A stretch of 38,748 nucleotides of DNA from Erysipelotrichaceae bacterium (GTDB lineage: Bacteria; Bacillota_I; Bacilli_A; Erysipelotrichales; Coprobacillaceae), in contig JAETPY010000016.1 of the NCBI GenBank assembly GCA_021770925.1, positions 1 through 38,748 on the forward strand. Direction: 5' to 3'. Positions 8,340-17,301 of the stretch are shown piece by piece. Numbering within the stretch: position 1 is the stretch's first letter; the number at the start of each line of letters is the position of its first letter. The translations under genes were made by a program, and so were the position numbers. Under the pieces are notes generated by a model. The model was given only the letters and a program-made list of their open reading frames with translations, was not told where the DNA came from and searched no databases.

Positions 8340-9710
8340 ATGGAAAAGTATGAATTTGATGATTTGAAATATTTACAGATTCCTTTACCAGAAGAGTTAT
8401 TAAAGTTAAAATGGTATGGGTGTTTTGAACGAATGAATAAAGTTATTGAGGCAAAATTAGCTAAAGATATTCCTTTAGCCTTAAAAAAAAGATTACTTCA
8501 TGAAAAAGAGATAATAAAGAGGATTTCTAAAGAATATCCTTTATCTTATCAAGAAGCATTAAAAATATGTCATGATAACTTTATTGATTTTAAAGACGAG
8601 GAATTAGAACAGTTACAGGATGAAAATGCAGTTGAGTGGATTTTTGTTGAAGGAAAAGCTCAGTTTAGAAATGATTTTTTTGATAATATTCTTAAAACAA
8701 GAAATGATTATGTTAAAAGATTAAAGGATATAAGTAAGGTAGAAAGCCGTGAGGCTAATTTTGCATTATTAAATAATGCGATAAGTGAAATAAAGAAAAA
8801 AGGGAAATTAGCTTATCATTTTCATTTAAAAACAGGGATGAAAATTAAAACTATTGATTCTAATAAAAAGATTAGGGTTCATTTACCATTGCCACTAGAA
8901 AACTGCCAGATAAATAATTTTAAATTGTTAAAAACAGTACCTCAATATAAATCGTTAAATGAAAAGGACCATCCCCAGAGGGCAATCTATTTTGAGGAAA
9001 ATATCAATGATACAAAAGAATTTTATGTTGAATATGAATATGATAACATTATAGAATATCAAGAATTTGATTTCAGTAAAGTTTTAAATAATCAACCTAA
9101 CTTCTATTTACATGAACAAGCTCCTCATATTGTCTTTACCCCTTATTTAAAATCATTAGCTAAAGAAATTGTTAAAAATGAAACAAATAATTTAATTAAA
9201 GCTAAATTGATTTATGAATACATTACAACTCATATTACTTATTCATTTGTTCGTAATTATTATACAATTCCTAATATTCCTGAATATGCAGCTTTAGGCG
9301 GTAAAGGTGATTGTGGGGTTCAGGCATTATTATTTATTACTTTATGTCGTTATGTAAAAATACCAGCAATGTGGCAGGCTGGTCTTTATGTAACTCCTTA
9401 TGATATTGGGAATCATGATTGGGCACGATTCTATGTTGCACCATATGGCTGGTTGTATGCTGACTGCTCATTTGGAGGAGCGGCTTATCGTAATGGTGAT
9501 AAGGAAAGATGGCAGTATTATTTTGGGCACCTAGATCCATTTAGAATGGTTGCTAATAGTGAGTATCAGTTTGATTTGTATCCTGCTAAAAATTTTATTC
9601 GTCAAGATCCTTATGATAATCAAACAGGTGAAGCTGAATATGAGGATCGGGGATTATATTTAAATGATTATGATTTACATTTAGAAGTAAAGGAAATTAA
9701 AAAAATTTAA
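8340..9710 (+). CDS. Transglutaminase-like domain protein
   Basis: This 456-residue protein has a transglutaminase/protease-like core in the C-terminal half with a visible Cys-His-Asp set: Cys in GGKGDCGVQALLF (near residue 325), His in GNHDWARFYV (near 360), and Asp in WLYADCSFGG (near 378). Such domains act as cysteine peptidases or amide-forming enzymes. There is no signal peptide or membrane segment, so it should be cytoplasmic. The N-terminal 150 residues are helical and charged. It probably shares a transcript with the upstream acetyltransferase. Substrate and role are unknown. Confidence 0.8.
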   Translation: MEKYEFDDLKYLQIPLPEELLKLKWYGCFERMNKVIEAKLAKDIPLALKKRLLHEKEIIKRISKEYPLSYQEALKICHDNFIDFKDEELEQLQDENAVEWIFVEGKAQFRNDFFDNILKTRNDYVKRLKDISKVESREANFALLNNAISEIKKKGKLAYHFHLKTGMKIKTIDSNKKIRVHLPLPLENCQINNFKLLKTVPQYKSLNEKDHPQRAIYFEENINDTKEFYVEYEYDNIIEYQEFDFSKVLNNQPNFYLHEQAPHIVFTPYLKSLAKEIVKNETNNLIKAKLIYEYITTHITYSFVRNYYTIPNIPEYAALGGKGDCGVQALLFITLCRYVKIPAMWQAGLYVTPYDIGNHDWARFYVAPYGWLYADCSFGGAAYRNGDKERWQYYFGHLDPFRMVANSEYQFDLYPAKNFIRQDPYDNQTGEAEYEDRGLYLNDYDLHLEVKEIKKI

Positions 9711-9725
9711 TTATTAAGTATTAAT

Positions 9726-9778
9726 AAAAAGAGCACAGATTATTATGATTACTTCATAATAATCTATGTTCTTTTTTA
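9726..9778. terminator. Bidirectional terminator between convergent genes
   Basis: A long stem (9726-9748 with 9754-9776) with only two non-Watson-Crick positions, A-rich on one side and T-rich on the other, lies between the transglutaminase gene and the convergent ABC-F gene. It can serve both strands. Confidence 0.85.
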
Positions 9779-9823
9779 TAATACGCTGTTTAGTTATTAT
9801 TCAATAATAATTTTTTAAGATAT

Positions 9824-11587
9824 TTAATTTTGACTCTTTTCTTGTTTTTCTAGTAATTCTAACCAGCGTTCATTTTTGATTTCTAATTGTTCTGTTAAAT
9901 TATCACGCTGATTAGATAACTCTGTTAGTTTTTTAAAATCATTTTGATATTCATTCATTTGTTCATTAAGTGCTTCAACTTGTTGTTCTAAGCCTAAAAT
10001 AATACCCTCCATTGATTCTAGTTCTTGTTTTTCTTTAGAAGATAATTTTATTTGATTAAGTTTCTGTAATTTTTTTTGTTCCTTGTATTTAAGAGCTCCA
10101 TCACTTTTAGTTTTATATGATTTATCATCAATACTAATATAACTGCTATAACCACCATTACAATAAGTGATTTGTTTGTTTTTAAAAACAAATAAACCAT
10201 CACAAATACGGTCTAAAAAATAACGATCATGGGAAACAGTAATCACAATACCATTAAAACTATCTAGATAATCTTCTAAAATTGCTAGTGTTGTAATATC
10301 TAAATCATTAGTTGGTTCATCAAATAATAAAACATTTGGAGCCTGCATTAAAATATGCAGTAAATACAAACGTCTTTTTTCACCGCCGGATAATCTGGAA
10401 ATATATGTATGTTGTAAAGTTGAATCAAATAAGAAGCGTTCGCACATTTGCTTAGCGCTAAAATTTCCTTCTAAAGTTTTTATATTATTACTTGTTTTTT
10501 TAATATAATCAATAACTCGCATATTTTCATCAAGATCATCACTCATTTGTTTAAAATAGCCAGTTTTAATAGTATCACCATAAATAACCTCGCCATCACT
10601 AGGCTCTAATTCTTTAGCGATAATCTTTAATAAAGTACTTTTGCCGCAACCATTAATTCCTAAAATCCCAATTCGATCTGTTCTTTTAAATAAATAAGAA
10701 AAATTATCAAATAAAATTAAATTATCATAATGCATACTAATATTTTTAAGTTCAATAGTTTTTTTACCGAGTCTTGAAGCTGTACTAATCATTTCAACTT
10801 GATTTATAGTTTGGATATCAGCAACACTATTTAATTGTTCAAAGCGTTGTAATCTTTCTTTACTTTTAGTTGTTCTTGCTTGTACGCCAGCTCGTACCCA
10901 CTCAAGCTCTTTTTTTAAAAATAATTTTCTTTTTCGTTCACTAGCTATAGCTTCCTCTTCACGTTTTGCTTTTAAAGCTAAGAATTTAGAATAATTAGCT
11001 TCATATTCATATATTTTACCACGATCAATTTCCATGATCTTGTTTGTAACTCTTTCTAAAAAATAACGATCATGGGTAACCATAAAAATAGCTTTATTAA
11101 ACTTAATCAGATATTTTTCTAAATACTCAATCATCTCATTATCTAGATGATTAGTCGGTTCATCAAGAATTAATAAGTCACAAGGTTTTAGTAAAGTAAT
11201 CGCTAGAGCAACACGCTTTTGCTGTCCACCTGATAACTCTTTAATTAATTGATCATGATTAGTAATTCCTAATTTATTCAAAATTGCTTTGACTTCATAT
11301 TCATTAACTTTATTTTGGTTAAGCATGTCATAGACCTGTTTAATGATTGTATTATTAGAATTAAAATTAGGATTTTGTGGTAAATATGATATTTGTAGAT
11401 CTTTTTTTTGAATAATATCACCCTGATAAGTTTCAGTACCTGCAATAATCTTTAATAAAGTACTTTTACCAGTACCATTAATACCGATTAAAGCAATTTT
11501 ATCAGTTTCTTCTATCGAAAATGATACGCCATTAACAATATTTTTAATTCCATTAGTTTTAGATAAATTATTTACACTTATTAACAT
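9824..11587 (-). CDS. ABC-F ATPase, Uup-like
   Basis: ABC-F proteins have two ATPase domains without membrane parts and act on the ribosome, in translation control or antibiotic protection. The first domain has GINGTGKST, LSGGQQKRVALA and LLILDEPTNHLD; the second has GINGCGKST, LSGGEKRRLYLL and VLLFDEPTNDLD. Both sites therefore look intact. An interdomain linker (about residues 200-275) is rich in Lys, Arg and Glu. A C-terminal coiled coil (about 500-587) is typical of the Uup group, which also binds DNA in E. coli. The start at 11587 follows AAGGAG at proper spacing. It stands alone between a convergent neighbour and a MerR pseudogene. Whether it has a resistance or housekeeping role cannot be told from sequence alone. 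Confidence 0.88.
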   Translation of the reverse strand: MLISVNNLSKTNGIKNIVNGVSFSIEETDKIALIGINGTGKSTLLKIIAGTETYQGDIIQKKDLQISYLPQNPNFNSNNTIIKQVYDMLNQNKVNEYEVKAILNKLGITNHDQLIKELSGGQQKRVALAITLLKPCDLLILDEPTNHLDNEMIEYLEKYLIKFNKAIFMVTHDRYFLERVTNKIMEIDRGKIYEYEANYSKFLALKAKREEEAIASERKRKLFLKKELEWVRAGVQARTTKSKERLQRFEQLNSVADIQTINQVEMISTASRLGKKTIELKNISMHYDNLILFDNFSYLFKRTDRIGILGINGCGKSTLLKIIAKELEPSDGEVIYGDTIKTGYFKQMSDDLDENMRVIDYIKKTSNNIKTLEGNFSAKQMCERFLFDSTLQHTYISRLSGGEKRRLYLLHILMQAPNVLLFDEPTNDLDITTLAILEDYLDSFNGIVITVSHDRYFLDRICDGLFVFKNKQITYCNGGYSSYISIDDKSYKTKSDGALKYKEQKKLQKLNQIKLSSKEKQELESMEGIILGLEQQVEALNEQMNEYQNDFKKLTELSNQRDNLTEQLEIKNERWLELLEKQEKSQN

Positions 11588-11690
11588 ATTATTAGCTCCT
11601 TAAATTAACTATATTCTATCATGTAATCGATATTTGTATACTCTTATTTATTAAAAATTTATTCTTGATATAATTTTTTTAGCGATATAA

Positions 11691-12020
11691 ATGAAACGTT
11701 GTACAATTGGTGAAATAACAAAATTAAATAATATAATTGAACAAACATTAAGATTATATGATAAAAAGGTAAATATGTATGACTGTGGTTTAAATATTCA
11801 TGAAAGTTTGTTAAAAGGATTGGTTTGACTAAATAAAATTTACTACCAGCTTTTTTTAGCTGGAGATGATTTTAAGAAAAGAGTAGGTAAAAAGAAATAA
11901 TCTTTGAAACTGATTGAAGAATTAGAAACTGAAAATTATACAATAATCGGGAACTATTGCTGTGAAAATTCAAATAATATCTTGATATTTAACGATAAAA
12001 AAAGAAATGTGTATTTATGA
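11691..12020 (+). pseudogene. MerR-type regulator remnant
   Basis: A 45-codon open frame from ATG 11691 begins MKRCTIGEITKLNN and continues IIEQTLRLYDKK, the classic MerR N-terminal helix-turn-helix. It stops at 11826-11828. Further on, 11904-12020 is open for 38 codons (LIEELETENYTIIGNYCC) and resembles the C-terminal part of an effector-binding domain. Between them the frame is broken, with a small hairpin (CCAGCT/AGCTGG, 11846-11863). This is a decayed regulator. It may once have controlled the dehydrogenase gene just downstream, but that is inference. Confidence 0.6.
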
Positions 12021-12033
12021 CTACAGGTTGTAG

Positions 12034-13152
<1,119 letters not shown>

Positions 13153-13271
13153 TATATGCAAATAGAAATATCATCATGATTATGCATAAAATATGTGTTT
13201 TGATTTTTTGAGAAAAGACGGATAGGACGGTAATCCAGGTTTTAACTTGTTTATGGATAAAAGGACTAATT

Positions 13272-13300
13272 AAACAGTGCAAGAAATTGTGCTGTTTTTA
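13272..13300 (+). terminator. Terminator after the dehydrogenase gene
   Basis: AAACAG...GCAA pairs with TTGT...CTGTTT across a GAAA tetraloop, with an imperfect centre, followed by T residues (13272-13300). Confidence 0.6.
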
Positions 13301-14390
13301 TGTTATAAAAGATCAGTTAATTTAAAACCTTCATTATTTATCAAAAACAGTACATAACATTTCTTAAATAGATTGATTATTTTATACAATATACATTTGA
13401 TAAATTTGAATTTATTATTGTTTTCTTCAATAATTTTGAACTATATGGCTAAGATATTGAGTTCTTAATAGGGGTAATATCTTTTTATGACTTTTATAAA
13501 TCCTTTTAATATCGCTGCTCTATAGTTTTCAATAAATGTATCTAATTTATCAGTATTTTTACCTATGATTTTTGATTGTTATAATTTGCTAATTAAAAAT
13601 AGGAGAAATGGTTATATGGATAAACCATTAATAACATTCTAAGAAGAAGCAATTATGTTAAATATTTTTAAATAAACATTAAGAAGACACATCAGAAATA
13701 GAAGATCAAAAGTAATTAGGTTTTTACTACATTACAAAAAAATTGAATAATTTTTTAAAAATAAGATCTGGACATTAAAAGAAAACAATAAAAATTAGTA
13801 AACTTTATATTCAAGACATTATTTGTAATTTAAAAAAATACGAAACTGAGGAGTCTATAATGAACTTTAAAATATTATTTCTATATAAAAATGCTAGGGA
13901 CTTAAGATGTTAGGATTAATGGATAAAATGATATTTGCTGTTTATATATTTGAAAAAGATAATTAATAGAGGTTGAAGATTTAATCTCTATATTTTTTAC
14001 GATTGAATGGAAAAGAAAATTGAAATAAGCAGGGTTGTATTTGTTGTTAAAATATATGAAGCATTGACATATAAAAAAGATAGATTATATTGTACTTTTG
14101 AATGGGAATTATCTTAATATGTTAAAGAAAATGTACTGTTCTATTTTATATGAGATGACATTAATTTGCATATTGTTTGATATGTGTTATAAGGAAGATA
14201 ATAAATGTTATCAAAATAATATTAACAAGGTAGTTCTATTGTATTGGAAAGAATGTCTTCTTTGGGAATTTTTGATATTAAACGTCTGTACGATATGTAT
14301 TGAATCATGATTGAATTATCTAATCATGATATAAATGATACATAAATATATGGGATTATTAATAAATAATTGAAAATTAATTAAACAGGT
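13301..14390. other. Gene-poor decayed stretch (left part of island)
   Basis: No intact gene is supportable. A short minus-strand open run ending at 13465 encodes a C-terminal-looking fragment (DKLDTFIENYRAAILKGF) without a start. A good promoter-like pair, TTGACA (14064-14069) and TATATT (14086-14091) with 16 bp spacing, precedes a 70-codon TTG-start frame (14098-14310). That frame has an odd Cys/Ile/Leu-rich composition and no ribosome binding site, so I do not call it a gene. Stop density and A+T content are high throughout, as expected for decayed mobile DNA. Confidence 0.5.
13616..13798 (+). pseudogene. Degenerate excisionase-like helix-turn-helix
   Basis: From ATG 13616 (AGGAG upstream) the frame reads MDKPLITF, stop, EEAIMLNIFK, stop, TLRRHIRNRRSKVIRF. 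With the two stops bridged this resembles the HTH_17/excisionase pattern (EAAxMLNIxxxTLRRHI). Such small proteins belong to integrative elements. The match is short and only pattern-based. Confidence 0.35.
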
Positions 14391-14668
14391 ATGGATATAT
14401 ATGGTCAAGAGGATAAAGAATATGATTCTAAAGTTATTATTAAATATTTCAATTTTTATGGATTGGGAACATGGTTAATGACAGATATTGAAAAATAAAA
14501 TGACGAATACTATTTGGTTTTGCATATTTGATGTATAAGAACTAGGTTATATACATTTAACGAAGTTAGAAGAATAAAGATTAAAAAAATATATAATGTG
14601 ATAAGTATCTTCAAGCTGGTATAATTGTTTCTTATGAAGATTTAAAGTTAGGTATAGGGTGTGTTTAA
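14391..14668 (+). pseudogene. DUF2958-like remnant
   Basis: Pieces in shifting frames read MDIYGQEDKEYDSKVIIKYF, NFYGLGTWLMTDIEK, then DEYYLF, ELGYIHLTKLEE and AGIIVSYEDLKLG. The order (KYF...TW, ...ELGYIHLTKLEE) follows DUF2958, a domain common in plasmid- and ICE-borne genes. At least three frame changes and several stops make it a pseudogene. The identification is from memory of the family pattern and is moderate at best. Confidence 0.4.
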
Positions 14669-14669
14669 A

Positions 14670-14867
14670 ATGGATAAAAATGAATTGAATGAAATATATT
14701 ATGATTTAAAGGAGATTGAGGCAGTATTAGGGCTATTTGCTTCTATAGAGGAAGATTTAAGTTTTGAATATGTAAATATTGTTTCAACGGAATATTGTAA
14801 AAAAGTTAAAGATATAAGAAAACGTATTAAAAATAGACTTGATAATAAAGCAACCTTAGCTAGATAG
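14670..14867 (+). CDS. Small charged protein of unknown function
   Basis: The 65-residue product (MDKNELNEIYYDLKEIEAVL...) is predicted helical, rich in Glu and Lys, and has no membrane segment. I prefer ATG 14670 because the AGGGTG stretch lies about nine bases upstream; an in-frame GTG at 14661 overlaps that site. The stop codon sits inside a strong bidirectional terminator shared with the convergent XRE gene. I do not recognise a family. It may be a small accessory protein of the decayed element. Confidence 0.5.
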   Translation: MDKNELNEIYYDLKEIEAVLGLFASIEEDLSFEYVNIVSTEYCKKVKDIRKRIKNRLDNKATLAR

Positions 14868-14882
14868 CTAAGGTTGTCATTC
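14851..14882. terminator. Bidirectional terminator overlapping a stop codon
   Basis: A perfect 12-bp inverted repeat (CAACCTTAGCTA at 14851-14862, TAGCTAAGGTTG at 14865-14876) with a two-base centre contains the TAG stop of the small ORF. It abuts the stop of the convergent XRE gene. Confidence 0.7.
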
Positions 14883-15209
14883 TTCTATTATTATTTTTGA
14901 TAGTTTAATAATAAGGTTAAGCTGTTTATTTGAAGCTTTTGAACACAGCTCATCCAATTGTTTTAAATAATAATTTTTTTCTAATGTCGAAGTACCAGTG
15001 ATTAAAAAAGCAAGATCTAAAGATAGATAATTGGCAATAATTGATAAGGTATCTAATGTAGGACATGATTTACCATTTTCTATTTTAGATATATAAAATG
15101 TTGATAAATCAAGTTCACCTGCCATTTGTTCTTGTGTTATCTTTAATTCTGTGCGTTTATTTTTAATTCTTTTACCAATCATTGCATAATCTACAGTTGA
15201 ATTAATCAT
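14877..15209 (-). CDS. XRE-family transcriptional regulator
   Basis: A Cro/C1-type helix-turn-helix covers about residues 10-65 (GKRIKNKRTELKITQEQMAG, then FYISKIENGKSCPTLDTL). A helical C-terminal tail of about 45 residues has no known sensor domain. I place the start at ATG 15209, six bases after GGGGTG; the GTG codon nine bases upstream lies inside that site. It is divergent from the membrane-protein gene at 15346. A palindrome (15279-15295) in the shared region is a likely operator. The pair is reminiscent of phage- or element-type regulator/effector couples. Confidence 0.8.
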   Translation of the reverse strand: MINSTVDYAMIGKRIKNKRTELKITQEQMAGELDLSTFYISKIENGKSCPTLDTLSIIANYLSLDLAFLITGTSTLEKNYYLKQLDELCSKASNKQLNLIIKLSKIIIEE

Positions 15210-15278
15210 TTTTATCACCCCATATATTATTTATCATACAAATAAATCAAAAATTTATACATAAACTATAAAGACAAG

Positions 15279-15295
15279 TTGAATTGATAATTCAA
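15279..15295. promoter_or_regulatory. Palindrome, likely XRE operator
   Basis: TTGAATT-GAT-AATTCAA is a perfect 7-bp inverted repeat with a 3-bp centre. It overlaps the -35 element of the gene at 15346 and lies in the divergent regulatory region of the XRE gene. Assignment to this regulator is inferred from position. Confidence 0.5.
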
Positions 15296-15311
15296 TATAT
15301 GTTATTATAAT
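15284..15311 (+). promoter_or_regulatory. Promoter for the small membrane-protein gene
   Basis: TTGATA (15284-15289), a 16-bp spacer and a perfect TATAAT (15306-15311). The -35 lies inside the palindrome, so binding there would block transcription. Confidence 0.65.
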
Positions 15312-15345
15312 TCTGTAAATTTAATGACATGTTAGGAGGATAACT

Positions 15346-15777
15346 ATGAAAATAGTTCCAAAAGTAGTGAAAAATTTAAACGAATTAGAAGATGCATTAA
15401 AAGCAAAAGAGAAAGTTATTTTAGTATCAAATACAGAATTAATTAATCCATTAAAGAATAAAGTAGCTAAAATATCAAACAGACGAAAAAACACTACAAA
15501 AGGAATAATTGGAGGAATTTCAATGATGGCAGCAGGTGTGCTTGTTGGAGTATTTGCTCCCTTTGTTATTGCTGGAGTAATAGCAGGTGCAACAATTAGT
15601 ACAGTTGGTATTTATCTTACAGGGGGATCGATTATATTAAAATCAATAAATTTTTTTAAAGGGCACTTAAAAAATTACACGTATATGGAAACTAATGATA
15701 AAAGTATATTGATTTTGATAAAAGAAAAAGGTAATAATTCTTTTGATTTTGCTAATGATATAATTAATTATGATTAA
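15346..15777 (+). CDS. Small glycine-rich membrane protein, unknown function
   Basis: The 143-residue protein has a charged N-terminal part (about 1-48). A double hydrophobic block follows (about 52-100), rich in Gly and Ala (GIIGGISMMAAGVLVGVFAP, then AGVIAGATISTVGIYLTGGS), and then a polar C-terminal domain. This gives two closely packed membrane helices. The ribosome binding site is TAGGAGG. I do not recognise the family. Its divergent pairing with an XRE repressor and a palindromic operator suggests controlled expression, as for an element-encoded membrane effector or toxin-like protein. That is only inference from context. Confidence 0.65.
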   Translation: MKIVPKVVKNLNELEDALKAKEKVILVSNTELINPLKNKVAKISNRRKNTTKGIIGGISMMAAGVLVGVFAPFVIAGVIAGATISTVGIYLTGGSIILKSINFFKGHLKNYTYMETNDKSILILIKEKGNNSFDFANDIINYD

Positions 15778-16800
15778 TAGTGAAAAATAATTGATTTAAA
15801 TTGTCAAGAGAAGAGGATTGTATTATTAAATTATAAAAATAATTCATATATGTTAACTCATTTGAGTTCATAAAAATTAGATGAAGAAATATATTTAACT
15901 TGACGGATTAAAAGAGGAAAATCAAGAATTTAATAATTATATGATCGAATATGGTAAAAGCAAATTGCTGATATGTTTATAAATATGACAAGATATAATG
16001 ACGGATTAACAGCGCTCGTATACTTAATTATATTAAAATAAAAGAAGATGGGTATTATTATAAAGACTTAATGTCAGTTTTTTCAATATCTTATGGTAAT
16101 AATAGGAAATGGGTAAGAAATTTATGTAGATTAGTTAGTAAATATAAAAAAGATGAATTTAAAATAATATAATTAGGTGGTATATTGATTATAAATAACA
16201 AAGCACTATTTTACGAAGAAGCAAGTGAAGTGACAGCACAATCAAAATTGTTAGTGATATATAATAAATATAAGTTCACAGCAAAAAAATGCAAAATAGT
16301 GTTTATTTATATTTTTATGAACTTTTTTAAAAGTAACAGTTTAATGGAGATGTAAATGTAAGTTAAAATTACATCATAAAAGAATTGATTATTTATTTAA
16401 GAAGAACAAATGTACCTTGAAAATAATCAAGATATCAGATATGAAGTTTTTAGTTCAAGCGGTAAAGGCAGGTAAAATATAAACAAGGTATTAACAGATA
16501 TGTTGACAGCTTTGGACAAAGAAGCGATAAAAAATAGGAGAGCAGCTTATTTAAAATTAATGAAAAAGATTGATAAATAAAATTTATCAATCAATGCTTT
16601 GATTTAATAGGATAATTAGAACAATCATAATGCATAGCAATATGGAAACCTATTGGAATGTATAAAGAATTAAATTTTTAAAAATATTATAATTAAAAGA
16701 ATATATATAAATAGAAACATATTTGTTCTCGTTTATGTTTTCTATATCTTAAAATATTTTAAAATTTTCGTCTAGAATTCAACCACTAATCTCGCCTATC
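15778..16800. other. Decayed stretch with short open fragments (right part of island)
   Basis: No full gene is supportable. A TTG-start frame (16185-16355, 56 codons, AGGTGG upstream) begins MIINNKALFYEEASEVTAQS and may be a gene start fused to noise. A fragment ending at about 16580 reads NINKVLTDMLTALDKEAIKN and continues RRAAYLKLMKKIDK before its stop. A perfect 11-bp inverted repeat (16568-16578 with 16582-16592) directly after it looks like its terminator. These are probably remains of several element genes. Confidence 0.4.
16568..16592. terminator. Hairpin after a decayed open fragment
   Basis: A perfect 11-bp inverted repeat (GATTGATAAAT / ATTTATCAATC) with a three-base loop contains the stop codon of the fragment ending KLMKKIDK. 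The following T run is weak. Confidence 0.45.
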
Positions 16801-16801
16801 T

Positions 16802-16943
16802 TTAAATTTTTTCAAATAATTTCTTATATTCATTATAGGTGAGAACAACAAAATGAGATTCATTATTTTTCATGAAAATTGCTATTTCCTTCTTCAGCAA
16901 GATTAGAAGCTTTAGATAGGACTGAATTTGTATCAATAATCAT
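16802..16943 (-). pseudogene. Phd/YefM-like antitoxin remnant
   Basis: On the minus strand from ATG 16943 one frame reads MIIDTNSVLSKASNLAEEGN. After a frameshift, another frame reads MKNNESHFVVLTYNEYKKLF, then EKI and a stop at 16802-16804. Joined, the pieces follow the Phd/YefM antitoxin pattern: a short DNA-binding N-terminus, a 'kNnxxxxVvLtxxEYxkL' strand, and the toxin-binding end. A conserved-looking PIKKEAAN precedes the ATG in frame. No toxin gene is visible next to it. The frameshift makes it a pseudogene. Confidence 0.5.
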
Positions 16944-17011
16944 ATTAGCGGCTTCTTTTTTTATAGGTTATATTTAGCCGATAATTTCTTACAATTAATT
17001 TCTTACAATAA

Positions 17012-17036
17012 ATAAAAAACGGCTATTTAAGCCGCT
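17012..17036 (-). terminator. Terminator of tRNA-Trp
   Basis: On the minus strand a GC-rich stem (CGGCT at 17034-17030 pairing with AGCCG at 17024-17020) ends in a run of six T. It lies 14-36 bases past the tRNA 3' end. Confidence 0.75.
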
Positions 17037-17047
17037 TGTTTATATCA

Positions 17048-17121
17048 TGGCAGAGGTAGTAGGAGTCGAACCCACATCAACGGTTTTGGAGACCGGTATT
17101 CTACCATTGAACTATACCTCT
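17048..17121 (-). tRNA. tRNA-Trp (anticodon CCA)
   Basis: A complete 74-base cloverleaf on the minus strand. The acceptor stem AGAGGTA pairs perfectly with TACCTCT. The anticodon loop is CTCCAAA, giving CCA for tryptophan. The T-arm is GTGGG-TTCGACT-CCTAC, the discriminator base is G, and the 3' CCA is encoded. The first pair of the anticodon stem is a mismatch, the rest fits. It is a single gene, not in a tRNA cluster. Its 3' end faces the decayed island at 13.3-17.0 kb, the usual side for integrase-mediated insertion. Confidence 0.95.
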
Positions 17122-17247
17122 ATTTCTGACTGCTATATAATAATAGCATATCTTAGTTGACTTGTAAATAAAAAAATTAAAAAATAAATAATTGTCTAAT
17201 TAATGGATGTTATAAAAATCTTAAGAAAATCATAAGGTTTTTATTAT

Positions 17248-17275
17248 TGAACGAAGTATAATCTTCGTTTATAAT
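17248..17275 (+). promoter_or_regulatory. Promoter of the glycosylation cluster with internal palindrome
   Basis: TTGAAC (17248-17253), a 16-bp spacer and TATAAT (17270-17275). The spacer region contains an inverted repeat AACGAAG (17250-17256) and CTTCGTT (17263-17269) whose six-base loop is itself TATAAT. It could be an operator, or part of an overlapping second promoter. Confidence 0.5.
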
Positions 17276-17301
17276 AATCAAAGTATTAAGGAAGTGTGAT
17301 C

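Noticed and set aside
14098-14310. 70-codon frame behind a promoter-like TTGACA/TATATT pair
   Set aside because: TTG start with no ribosome binding site, Cys/Ile/Leu-rich random-looking composition, and flanks full of broken genes.
13301-17047. Duplicated tRNA-Trp 3' end as an att site
   Set aside because: Looked for a second copy of the tRNA 3' segment in the window and saw none; the integration idea rests on position and gene remnants only.
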